Shown here piece by piece: positions 10,646 to 21,485 of a stretch of 64,000 bases of DNA (positions are counted from its first letter, which is position 1; each line of letters begins with the position of its first letter). The notes beneath the pieces are model-generated. The model worked only from the letters and a program-made list of their open reading frames with translations. It had not been told where the DNA came from and did no database searches. Location: positions 620,001-684,000 of the forward strand of contig JBCAML010000001.1 of NCBI GenBank assembly GCA_038503075.1, written 5' to 3'. The DNA comes from Gyromitra esculenta (Eukaryota; Ascomycota; Pezizomycetes; Pezizales; Discinaceae). The position numbers were made by a program, and so were the translations under genes.

Positions 10646-11822
10646 ATGCAACGTTATCCAGCCAAAACCCCTCCGCTCCACCATCCAGTGCCCCAGAAAC
10701 CCGTTCAGGTACCTGTGATGCACTCTCCACCGCCACCACCCTCGTCCTCCAACTCCTATAACTCCCCCTACGACAACCCATCCTACGCGCAACCCAACCA
10801 ACAGCGGGGCGCCGCAGGGGGCACTCTTCATCCAAACGCTGCATTCAACTATCCAACATGGGGTGGCCCCTCGAACGGCGCTATGAATAGCACATTTCTC
10901 AATGACCCGACAGCAGCTATGGGAATCTCTGTAGCTAAAGCAGCCATGTTTAGTGGTGGAGACTATGCTGAAAAAAATGTACATTCAACTTATCTTCTCC
11001 AACTGCTTGCAGCTATGCTGATATGTTACTGTGGTATAGCTCAACCGCTACATAGCCGCGCTCAAACCCTATTTCGCGGTCACCAACAACTATGTCCTCA
11101 CGAAGCTCCGTATCCTCCTCTTCCCGTTTACACATACCCCCTGGTTTCGCGTGTCTACTACCCGCGCCTCTCCCACGCCTGGGGGTACGTTGGAGTATCA
11201 CTTTCTTCCGCCCCGTGAAGACGTTAACGCGCCTGATCTGTACATCCCGCTCATGTCTTTTGTAACATATATCCTCTTCAATTCTCTCCTCACTGGAATA
11301 TCTGGCCACTTTCACCCAGAACAGCTCGCGCAAACCGCATCAACTGCGTTCGCGATCATCTTTTTCGAGTTAGCGGTACTAAAGTTGGGGGCATATCTAC
11401 TGAGTATTGGTAGTGGGGAGGGGCAGTTTCTGGATTTGCTAGGGTATAGCGGGTATAAATTTTTTGGTGCGATATTAACCATATTGGTGGGAGAGTGTGT
11501 TGGGATGAAGGGGGTCATTGGATGGGGTGTATTTGGATATTTTTTTGCGGCGAATGCGTTTTTCCTCGTAAATCCTCCTATTTCCCCATCCCTTTTGTAA
11601 CCCGATACAGTAACTAACAAGTACGAACAACAGCTCCGAAGTCTAAAGTACGTTCTTCTCCCCTCTGAAAGCGACGCACAGGCATTCACGACCTCCGGCT
11701 CGTCGACTGTGCCCCGAGGACAAAGAAGGAAGCGACGAACGTGGTTTCTGTTTTTCTATAGCTACGTTATACAATTTATTTCGGCATTGATCCTGACTAG
11801 TAATGTCGGGAAAGGGAAATAA
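10646..11822 (+). CDS. YIF1: YIF1 family protein (ER-Golgi vesicle transport)
   Basis: Yif1 forms a complex with Yip1 and Rab GTPases at ER-derived COPII vesicles and the Golgi. The exons are 10646-10978, 11040-11567 and 11634-11822, giving 349 residues, all in phase. Residues 1-75 are Pro/Ser/Asn-rich and cytosolic. The family signature follows: FLNDPTAAMGISVAKAA, then DYAEKN joined across intron 1 to LNRYIAALKPYFAVTNNYV, and a basic/aromatic LFPFTHTPWFR. Five hydrophobic segments follow (for example LMSFVTYILFNSLLTG, AIIFFELAVLKLGAYLL, WFLFFYSYVIQFISALIL), matching the five-pass topology of the family. The C-terminus is short (SNVGKGK). Confidence 0.93.
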
Positions 11823-13176
11823 GACTTCTACCTCGAGAATCTCGCTTTCTATATATTTATTTGCGGGGAAGGGCGCGGAATATATTAAAAAAACCCCATA
11901 TTTTCGTCTTTTGTGATATGCATAGCTCAGAATAAGATATTGAGGGTAATTCAAGGAGGGACTATATTAAAAATGGTGGAGTTGCATTTGGCTTTTTGAT
12001 ATTTTGATTGCATTTGGTTCTTGTGTTTTAAGGAGGAATGGAGGAAGAAGATGGAGATTAAAGGATATGATTTGAATAATGTATAGATGCAGTAGAAGTA
12101 ATAGAATCCTAACCTTTCCGTTTCTTCATAGCTTGATAGTACCAGAGAGTATGATATTAGCACAGTATTCTAGTAAATTTTGAATGATATAGGTCTGATC
12201 TGCTGATAACACGATTCTTCAGGATATGTGTTTGTTTTGGGGGTGTGATAGCGATTTGCTCTAGTTTCCGTATATGTAGCTCAGAACTCCATCTGGCCAC
12301 TTCCCCGTTCCCATCTCTTCCCGCCATGCTTTATGCTTTCAACCGCTACGAAACCAACTCCGATGTTTCCCTCAAATCAAGGTACACGAAATACCATCAG
12401 GTGCCTTAGTACATGATTTGGGTTACTTTTTTGTTTGTTTGCTCGGCCGTTCGGCGTATGCCATTGGATTTAAACACTCTACGGAGCTAGGCCGGCGCAA
12501 GCCAAACAAGCCCAAGAGATGAAGAGCGGTGAAATTTCCTTGTTTCTGGGTCGTCTCGTCTTATCGATATAGCTAATAATGTCTAGTATTATCTTGCCTA
12601 TTGACTGGGATAGAAAGACCCACGAATAGAGCTTGAATCCTCGAGAGAGGTCTCCAGAAGGAGGCGTTGAGAGGCCGTTGGCTTTGTGAGAAATCCAGCT
12701 AATGGCTCCAGTAAAGCAGATTCTAGGGTCCTTTTATGCGCCTTCGAAGTTGGCTTCATGTCCTTAAAGTTTGAGAGAAGCACCGGCTATTTTGTGCCCC
12801 TGACACTAGAATTAGGCTTGGCGGTGCTCAATGGCTACTAGCTGGACACGAGTATCTTGCAACTTCCGGATTATGAAGGAACTCGAAGGCGGCTGTCTTT
12901 ACTATTAAATAAGCGGTGACAGTTTACGGCTGTTAAGAGCTAAGGGAATGAGTACTAGAGTTGAGCTCCTCCATAAATTGGGCATTTTTAAGTCTCTGCT
13001 AACTTGAAATTTTACTTCTCAGCAGACGTAAAAAAATAAATACACCAAGTGCTAACGACCATTACTTTCTTTGGCTTGATATAACACCACCACAGAAAGC
13101 TCAGATATCTGTCTTCAACATCTCGTGTTTGCTCGCTTCTGTAAGCTTAGCGATATTGATCACCAACTAGTGAAAA
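11823..13176. other. Intergenic region, AT-rich
   Basis: No coding frame, repeat or RNA gene that I can support. Short open frames on the minus strand (up to about 100 codons) are AT-driven and lack recognisable motifs. Confidence 0.5.
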
Positions 13177-13905
13177 ATGTGTCTCTATAAGATTATTGAA
13201 TATCCTGCTTGTGGGGTGGATGCCGAGTTAGTGGATTTCATGGATTTGACGCTGGGTAATATGCACCATCGTTTTGTATCCTCCTATCTTTTCCAAAAAA
13301 TTTCTGCTAGGTTGGATATAAATAAACCCTACGATTTTTTCTGCCAAATACTAAATTACATACTCGTTTTATATACATGCAGGGCCTGACACCTGCAGGC
13401 TATACAGCCCCACCCATTTCTGTCAAGAACATGCAAAAACCGGAAAAGTTTGTGGTAGCAAGGTCCCTCGGAGAGTATTACTCAACCACTGCGAGAATGA
13501 GCAGAGACATACCTTCGAAGTTGTGCTTAGAGACTGTAACCTTGAACGTACGAACACTTGGCCTTTAAACTCCTCATTCTTTTTGTTGATAGATGCAATA
13601 AGATACTTATGTATTTGTTGTCTATAGCGGGTTCAGGGGGGTGTAGGAAAGGCGGCGCAAAAAGACCCTTGGCGGAAGTTGTTCAACGTCAAGGAAATGG
13701 ACTAGTCGGCCTCTGGATGAGGACTAGAGCGTTGGTCAACAAATCCGACCCCGAAAGTGCCGAGGGAAAGCCGCATCATTCTGATGACGATGAAGGTCTG
13801 GCATCTGAGTATTGTTTCGGTGAGGGTTTGAGAGACGATGGTGATGGCGAAGATTCGGATTCGGATGCCGCTGAGGGTACAGACATCGAGAGAGAGAAGA
13901 AGTGA
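13177..13905 (+). CDS. Small Cys-containing protein of unknown function with acidic tail
   Basis: I do not recognise a family. A spliced model reads through cleanly: exon 1 13177-13255, exon 2 13383-13547, exon 3 13628-13905, giving 173 residues. The introns are 127 nt (GTAATA...GCAG) and 80 nt (GTACGA...ATAG), and both junctions keep the frame. Exon 2 in this frame is dense in Cys and His (CRLYSPTHFCQEH, KVCGSK, LNHCENEQRH, LRDC), which suggests a small metal-binding or disulphide-rich module. The start MCLYKIIEYPACG resembles the Cys-led N-termini of many short fungal orphan proteins. The last 70 residues are Asp/Ser/Glu-rich, including a DSDSDAAEG run, and look disordered. No signal peptide is visible. 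The model is supported only by frame continuity and composition. Confidence 0.5.
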
Positions 13906-14741
13906 GAGTGGCTGACAGAGTGAGATCCTTAGCAAGTATCCATAGACTAGAAGTTTTGATATTAGATTTATCCACTGACACTGCATTCTAGTTGGAATTC
14001 TTACCGTATCCTCAGATACTAATTATATGTGGCGTATTTCCCCTAGGTTATCAGTATATATATGTGCCTATCTGCTGGTACTATATTCTGGGGTTTGTTC
14101 ACGCCTTAGCTTCAACTGTATGTGAAATTCTTGTACCTAGATAAAGTAACGAAACAATGATTTTTTTCAAAAAAACTAGTACTATATTCTATTATAGCCC
14201 TCATTCTATTATTTTATAGTATTCTTCTTAGCCCTTATATTTGGTAGCATTTTTTATAACTAAATGTACATTAGATTACTACATGTATCTTTATTTTTAT
14301 CCACTTGTATTTTTTACCCCTACGCTTGATGGATAATTGATTCCTTCTCCTGTTTACGCAGTGGAGAACCTCAGTACACTTATCTAGGCTGAGATTCAGT
14401 GGATTAGGATTATGTAAATTTAGGTAAATATTAGAATATACAATGTATAGATATATAGCCATATCTAAAAGGTCTTTAAGTACTGGGGACGCCAAGAACG
14501 AGTGCAATTCTATGATGCGTTTGGCCGACAATACTACGGAACGTGTTTTCAAGGACTTAGTAGATAGGCGAATGATCATGGTGCTCGTAAATTTTTATAT
14601 CTATCAACTATGGTTGGGGGTGGACCCCAGGTTTATTTTTCTCTAACCACCAGTCAAGTATACAGCTATTAATGGAGAAAAAGATAAGGTTCATTTTTAA
14701 CCCATAGATCCCTGCCACTATTTGGATCCTCTACGTCACGC
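13906..14741. other. Intergenic region between convergent genes
   Basis: AT-rich DNA between the 3' ends of the Cys-containing orphan and CCT1. It contains one TACATGTA palindrome near 14280. No gene is supported. Confidence 0.5.
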
Positions 14742-16776
14742 TTAATGATCACCATGCGGGTCTTCCTGTTGTTGCTCAGCTATACAGGATATTTGAATTA
14801 GTGTTCTAGGCCCTAATGAGGAGCAGGGTTAAATATGACTTACGATCCAGTTTTATCATTGTGTCAATTCTCATGATTGCTATACAAGCCTCCACACCGG
14901 ATTTCTGTAAACCGTTAGAATCTTGATAATTGGAGGAGAGTAGGAAGAATAGGTGCATACTAGACTTCTGACTTTGCTCATAGTCGGCTCCAAAACTCCC
15001 GCCTTGACCTCGTCCGTAACCTTCCCTCTTAGCAAGTCCAACCCATAGTTCTTGTAGTTCTTCTTTTTCGTATCTGTCTCATTGGCTGTCTGACTAGCAG
15101 CATGGTACGAACGGAGTTTTGCAACAAGGTCGGAAGAGTCCTTGGCAGCATTAACGGCGAGAGTTTTAGGGATAACAAGGAGAGAGGAGGCAAATTCGGC
15201 GATAGCCAACTGCTCGCGGGATCCGAGGGTGGTAGCAAAATTCTCGAGGTAAATGCTCAATGCAGTCTCAACAGCACCACCACCGGGAACGACTTTTCCA
15301 CTTTCTAGTGTTCGCTTAACCGCGGACAGCGAGTCGTGAACAGACCTTTCCATCTCATCAAGCTGATAATCGTTCGGGCCTCGCAGAATAATAGAGGCAG
15401 AGGAAAATGCTTTGGTACCCTTGATCAAGATACACTCATCGTCCGAAATGCGCTCCTGGACAACTTCTTCGGCCTGCCCCAGCGATGAAGCCTCGAAAAC
15501 TTCATCACCTTCCAAGTTGGAGAGCGAGCTCACAAGAGTTGCACCGGTGGCCTTAGCTACCCGTCTCAGGTCCTCCTTCTTGCAACGCCTAACAGCCATA
15601 GCACCCTTTTCCACGAATGTCTTCAAACACAGATCATCGATACCTTTGGTGGTGAAAATAACGTTCGCACCGGCGTCCAGTATCAACTTTATGCGATCTA
15701 AAACCATCGATGCCTCACGCTCACGGATGGCCTCCAGCTGTTGAGGGTCATCGATCGTGATGTGAACACCAAGAGCCATGCGAGCCTTCTGAAGATTAAT
15801 ATCAAGGCAAGCAATTTTCGCGTTCAGGATACGGGTAGGCATGGCTTGCGAAGCAACTGTGCAGTTCAAAGCATAACCTTTGACTAGCATAGATTCTAGG
15901 GCACCTTTCCCATGAGCCTTCAAGATATTGACAGCTTTTACTGGGTACTTTATCTCTCCCCGGTTATTTGTAGACTTAACCGCCTGCATTGCTTCAACTA
16001 CAATTTTGGCGAAGAAGTCGGAGTCACTGCCGATGATCTTAGAAGACATGGAAGTCTTCGCGATGTTGATCAGTGTCTCGGTGCCGAGGGAATCAACCTT
16101 GATAGACATAACATCCTGCATGTACTTTACAGCCTCTCGGAGAGCGAGACGATAGCCGGTTATGATAGTAGTGGGGTGTATCCGGTTGCGGACAAGGTCG
16201 TTAGCTCTTCGAAGGAGTTCGGCGGCGATGATGACGACTGATGTTGTTCCATCTCCAACCTGTGTAGATATTAAATATTAGCAATGAGTTGTAAGAGACA
16301 TTCAGCCTCCGTGGAGGAAACGAAGCTGAATTGTTTATCAAAAAAACTAGAGTGATTTCGCACTTCTTTGTCCTGCTGCTGTGCGAGCTCTACCAAGATC
16401 TTTCCTGCTGGATGCTCGACGTCCAACAAACTTAGAATCGTTGCTCCGTCATTTGTCACCGTAACATCCCCAATGTCATCCACCATCATCTTATCAAGGC
16501 CGGAAGGCCCATATGAGCTCTTTACGATATTCGCGATCGCTTGAGTTGCAAGAACTGTAATAGCACGTGTTAGTAGGGTTTCGTTGATTCGTTCTTCGAT
16601 AGAGGATGCCAGGCTTACCATTTTGATCCCTCACTTCCGCACCAGTGATTTTCTCTCCTCCCAGGACTATAGCATGTACATCAGCAAGGCTTATGTATCC
16701 GATAGGTAAGCAATGGGAGTATATAGGACATACAAAGGGTTCCGTTGTTTCTTGGGGCTTGGAAAATGCTCGTCAT
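14742..16776 (-). CDS. TCP1: Chaperonin CCT subunit alpha (TCP-1 alpha)
   Basis: One of eight paralogous subunits of the cytosolic TRiC/CCT ring, which folds actin, tubulin and WD40 proteins using ATP. The six exons are 16734-16776, 16619-16666, 16364-16554, 14961-16259, 14844-14904 and 14742-14779, giving 559 residues with every junction in phase. The equatorial ATP site is visible: [24 protein letters not shown] and VGDGTTSVV (the last starts exon 4). The C-terminal ATP-site motif is [12 protein letters not shown]. The N-terminus ([15 protein letters not shown]) and C-terminal tail ([11 protein letters not shown]) are those of the alpha subunit rather than other CCT subunits. The third donor (GTGCGA) is weak, but the family sequence QDKE-VGDGTT fixes it. 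The length is standard. Confidence 0.95.
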
Positions 16777-17131
16777 TGTGAATGCTGATGGTGGGGTTGG
16801 AACTGACAATCGGAGATGTTTTTTGGTGGGACGAGTGGTTTGGCCTGCGGGGCTCTTCTTGGTAAAGCGGCGCCAGAGGGTCTAGCATGCTGACGAATCC
16901 GCCAAATGCCAATCTTTGATCACCGTAGCAACAAAAATAACTAGATATAGATTCCAGATTCGTTGGCCCACACGTTTATTTATCTATCAAAAGTTAAAAG
17001 AAGCGAGCTTCATTAATTTAAAGCTCAGACCCCTTGGTTTTCTCAATTCGTAACGCCTTTCCTATCCCTTGCATTAAAAGTGGCCCAACTATCATTTACA
17101 CACGGGAAGCCTGAGGATAGCTTCAACTATA
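16777..17131. other. Intergenic region between CCT1 and MDM10
   Basis: 355 bp upstream of the CCT1 start and downstream of the MDM10 stop. AT-rich, with no coding frame. It probably contains the CCT1 promoter. Confidence 0.5.
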
Positions 17132-18607
17132 TTATGATGAATATTGTAGCTCAAGTCCCACAGCCTTGAATGGTTGATCCCTCCTCTTCAAGTCGATACT
17201 GGCCCCCACGCTAAATAGCAAGTGTTTAATTCTCCCCTCCCACAATAGTCCAATCCCCAAGTTCTGAGAGACTCTTGCCTTAAGGACCCCTGCAAAGTTG
17301 TCTTTGATTTGCTCTTCCTCCTCTTCTTTTTGCTGAGCCCTCTTTTCATTTCCCGTTCTATTATCTGGATTTTCTGCAGTTGCCGCAGGTGGGCCTCCTT
17401 TTGACCGACGTCGCCACAGCTCGCATCCTAGAGACAAATCACTCTCGTATGAATACATATTGAATTCAAAACGACTGCAGAATGCCGCTGACTCTCCTGC
17501 GCGGATTGCGTAGGCTGCCGAGAGGTGGCCCATGAGGGGGGTTAGGGTTAGAGTCATTGTTACTGGAGTGCCGGGGTGGGTTGGAAGGGTAGTGTATCGG
17601 AAGCCGGTAGACACTATTGAAGTGTTAGGACGAAATGCCAAAATTTTAATTTGGAGAAAAAGGAGGGCTAACTTCCAGCACTTTTGTTAAGGATTCCGTA
17701 GTAAAATTCCGCTCCTGCACTAAAGAGTCCAGCAGATTTCTCATCTGCGCACTTTTCTGTCGATGCTGAGGGAATATCTGGTTTTCGGGGGTCACGACCA
17801 AAGTTGTAGAGGCCCCGTACCCCAATTAGAGCTCCATCTGTGCTGTAGAGGTATTCTGAACACCATTTCCCAACATCTTGTTGGAACATGGCCATGATCT
17901 ATAAATCTCCAAACAAAAAAGTTAATAAACCCTACCCAAGAATTCACTCAATAAGTAGCCCATACCGTTCCGCCTGATTTTAGTCGTGAATCGCTGACTG
18001 CCGTAAGTCGAAGCTGGGTCGTAGGTGTCATGCGCCGCAAATAGAGGGCTTCCAATGTTGAAGCAGGCAGATACATCTTCCCATATAGCAACGTATCTTC
18101 CCGCAAAAGTTTATTCCCATCAGCTCTCTCTCTCATTGCTCAAGCTTCGCAAGAAAAATCACTTAGCGCCCACTTCTTCCGTCAATCCTATTTCCGCCCT
18201 GCCAAATCTCCCAATACCTTGGATCATCTGGCCGCCGCAATTCCTGCAATTGTCGGTAGCCCTGCGTTACAGCATGAAGGTCGACATCGCAGGTCTTTTG
18301 CACATTGTCAAATGGGAGCGACGAGGAGAGATAGGCTACGGAACCGTCGACAACACCGAAGTTACCGAGACCGTACGAAGTTGCAAAATTTAAGGAGGAG
18401 AGTGAGGAGAGGTTCATTCTCAGGCCCCGAGGGGTAGGGAAATCGAGCAGAGCTGTCTTTATGTTAGCATTAAGTAATTCTAGATTTGGATTTAAAGTAG
18501 ATAGATAGACCTCTTGCAGTAGCGGTTAGAGTTGCATAAGAATTGTCCTGGTTCCATTCTGTAGCTTCAAAGAATGCATTCTGCACATAGTCCATATAAG
18601 TGAGCAT
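17132..18607 (-). CDS. MDM10: Mitochondrial outer-membrane beta-barrel protein Mdm10
   Basis: Mdm10 is the outer-membrane barrel of the ERMES ER-mitochondria tether and also joins the SAM complex for Tom40 assembly. The exons are 18511-18607, 18218-18452, 17966-18131, 17673-17898 and 17132-17613, giving 401 residues. Conserved stretches are [19 protein letters not shown] at the start, [59 protein letters not shown], a Met-Ser-Thr-Gly turn formed across the last intron, and [19 protein letters not shown]. These mark alternate barrel strands. A Glu-rich insertion (about residues 300-340) sits between strands, as in other filamentous fungi. The exon 2/exon 3 junction is the least certain: the GTATTG donor keeps the frame but its acceptor (TGAG) is poor, and a nearby GTGGGC donor would make a very short intron. 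Confidence 0.88.
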
Positions 18608-18849
18608 ATTTTTTTTGAAGCAAACTGTGATCACTTTACGTGCTTCTGTGTCTTGCTAGCTAAGAGCTCTTTGGCAAGTTTTGAGGTTGGAGAGGCTCAA
18701 AATGTTTCCTTGGCTGGTTCCTAAACGGGTAAAGCGCGCAACCCCACACACAGAAAATCTGACCGAGAAAAAAAAGTTCCGCGACAGAAAACCAACCACC
18801 ATACAACTCGATAGCGAGCTCCATATCAACCTCACCACCACCACCAGCA
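18608..18849. promoter_or_regulatory. Shared upstream region of MDM10 and MRT4
   Basis: Only 242 bp separate the divergent start codons. Both promoters and 5' UTRs must fit here, which suggests shared control. No motif is identified. Confidence 0.45.
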
Positions 18850-19702
18850 ATGCCTAAAAGCAAGAGATCCAAGGTCATTTCGCTGACAAAGACCGAAAAG
18901 AAACCTGGTCGGGAAAACAATGAGCGCCTCTTCAATAAGGTCCGGGAATGCATCGACGAGTACCAAACATGCCTCGTATTCTCCATCGAGAACATGCGCA
19001 ACACTCATCTGAAGGAGGTGCGGACAGACCTTAGTGATAGCAGGTACGTGCTTACTTTTCATCTGATCCGGTTCCTTACAACTTGGGCAGTTTGCTAACT
19101 TATCGCAATTTGCACAGATTATTCTTTGGCAAGACAAAAGTTATGGCGAAAGCTCTCGGTACCACACCCGCCGAGGAATACCGCGAAGGCCTCGCTCAAC
19201 TATCTTCTCACCTTTCTGGCAACGTTGGACTTCTCTTCACTCTCCGCCCTGCTCATGAAATAATTGAATACTTCCAAACCTTCGTCAAAGCCGACTTCGC
19301 GCGCATGAACTGCATTGCGCCATTGACGTTTGTTGTTCCGGAAGGCACAATTTATTCGATGGGCGGACAAATCCCTTCAGAGGAAGATATTCCACTTGCA
19401 CATTCACTGGAGTCTACCGTAAGAGCATTGGGGATGCCAACAAAGTTGGTACAGGGGAAGGTCCACCTGGACCAGCCGTATACCGTTTGTAAAGAGGGGC
19501 AAAAGCTGGACTCGAAGCAAGCCAACTTGTTGAAGCAGTTTGGCTGCGCCGTGGCCGAATTCCACGTCAAGCCTGTTGCGTAAGTTATCCCGCTTCCCCA
19601 GTTTCATTACCTCAAATACACGATTCTAACAATTCTAATTTTTATAGATACTGGACATCCGTCGATGGCAAAGTAACAGAATGCGACGCGATGGAAGAAT
19701 AA
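18850..19702 (+). CDS. MRT4: Ribosome assembly factor Mrt4 (P0-like)
   Basis: Mrt4 is a nucleolar paralogue of ribosomal stalk protein P0. It occupies the P0 site on pre-60S particles until Yvh1 displaces it. The exons are 18850-19043, 19118-19579 and 19648-19702, giving 236 residues. It opens MPKSKRSKVISLTKTEKK, the usual basic Mrt4 start. Family blocks include CLVFSIENMRNTHLKEVR, FFGKTKVMAKALG, LSGNVGLLFT, DFARMNCIAPLTFVVPEG and LGMPTKLVQGKVHL. The length matches yeast Mrt4 (236 residues), and the P1/P2-binding C-terminus of true P0 is absent. It is divergent from MDM10. Confidence 0.95.
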
Positions 19703-20157
19703 ACCAACTAGGCGTAAGATGTGAACTATAGTAACGAATCTCTACGAAATTCTGTCCCCTTGCCACCGGAAGGGGTTCTGTGTGTACATTAAACAGTCTA
19801 TGGGAAGGAGCAGGAGGGAGAAAACCGTTCGAAAGTAATACGGCGTTATTTGAATTTAAGGTTTATTTTTTTTCTTATTCCTATTGATAAAAGCAACAGA
19901 TATATCACGAACGTTTTTCTCCTGGTTCTTTGTAAGAATTCGATCGCTTAGTTACGTTTGTTTCCATTATTTATAAGGCATAAAGCCTTTATCAATTCAC
20001 TGAGATCTATGTACTCGCCATACCAGACATAATTAGTGTTAGTCAGGATCATAGCATCACGAAGCTGAATTCAATCATTGATCATGATCTCTCACTCGGT
20101 ACTATATCCCAACAGGTAGGGTTTCACCAGCATACTCATCCTAACTATCCCCGCTCA

Positions 20158-20171
20158 AATAATAATAATAA
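20158..20171. repeat. (AAT)n microsatellite
   Basis: Four to five AAT units in intergenic DNA. Confidence 0.7.
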
Positions 20172-21322
20172 TGCTTTCGCAATTGCACGAATCCTGTAAA
20201 CCTAAAAAGCATCAGGGAATCGGAGTTGAAGTATAATTTATAGAAAAGTTTGAAATGAAAGAGCCAAATACACTTGAATGATCAGTCATAACGTCTTCTA
20301 AAGTGTACCAAGTAAAGATATTAGCGATACATGTAGCCAGGGAAAAATATAAACGCGGAAGAGAGGAAAGGAAACTGGTGATTCAGGTTTTGAAAATAGA
20401 TTTATTGAAACTCATATCGACAACTCCTTGTGGAGTCTGTCCATCCAAAAATGTCTTGATCATCATTTTACCAGGAGGAAAATGTGGGAAATTCAAGGAA
20501 GAAAACGCGTAAAATTGATTAAGCTTACATGTATCTCAACTTAGCTATTCTTTTTTTTTTCTTTTCTCAAAAAGGGGGATATCTTCGAACTATTCCACGG
20601 AAATGTTCTGGCCACTATAATACCCGTGCTTTCTGTGATAAAGAGCATGCCTGTGTATAGCTATAAACCGATAACATGGCATTGGCTACAGATGATGCTG
20701 AGGCGACATCTAGTAGCCAAATAATCCACCATACTTGATCAAATTGTAATTGACTGTCTAGGTGGCAAGAATGCGCTCTTTGTTAGCGAGCTCTGTAGTC
20801 TTGCATACTGTAAGATAATTGAGATGGTAATGAAGGGTTTGTTGAACACCGCGAATTGTAAGAGGATGAGCTGTTCTAGGAGCGGAATTTTGGGTAGTTG
20901 TCGTTGGAGGTGAAAGAGGGGTCATTGGTATCAGCGCTGCATATGGCTCGACAAACTCCGCCAAGAAAACCCGCAGCTGCAGGGCCGCCATCCGGACTGC
21001 CCATACTCTATGTGCACGTAGCTACATGTAATACTAACTGATCTAGGAAGACGCTAGAAAGGCAGTGAAGCAAAATCCAATTGACTTTATTAAGGCTGGG
21101 GATCAGCAGCATCTATCTTTCTTTGCCCAGCTTCGATGGCCAGGAAATTGCACTCCTACTAGGCCTAATTATAAAACTAGACTAAGTAGCTAATTTTTAT
21201 TTCTATCTAGATAGTAATATCATAAAACTAGTTAAAGACTCGGAAGAAATATGGCTCTCGATTACAAAGAGTATGTCGATCCAGTTTTTGCAAGTGCGTA
21301 TTATGAAAGTTAGTAGAGAGCA

Positions 21323-21348
21323 GTGATGATGATGATAATAATAATGAT
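21323..21348. repeat. (GAT)n(AAT)n compound microsatellite
   Basis: Four GAT-type units run directly into AAT units, 3' of the RRN5 gene. Confidence 0.75.
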
Positions 21349-21485
21349 AGACCAATTAAAACAATTCTATGGGGTGAAGGATACGTATACGTAAAAAGAG
21401 AACTGTAAGACGCCTCTCCATAATCAACTATGCCGCTTCTAGTATATACACCCATTATAAGGAAGGGGAAAAGGAATCCCAACTA

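Larger units (their letters stand above)
19703..21485. other. Intergenic region between convergent MRT4 and RRN5
   Basis: About 1.8 kb with no supported gene. It contains an (AAT)n tract at 20158-20171, a mixed (GAT)n(AAT)n tract at 21323-21348, and TACATGTA palindromes near 20326, 20524 and 21021. Confidence 0.5.
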
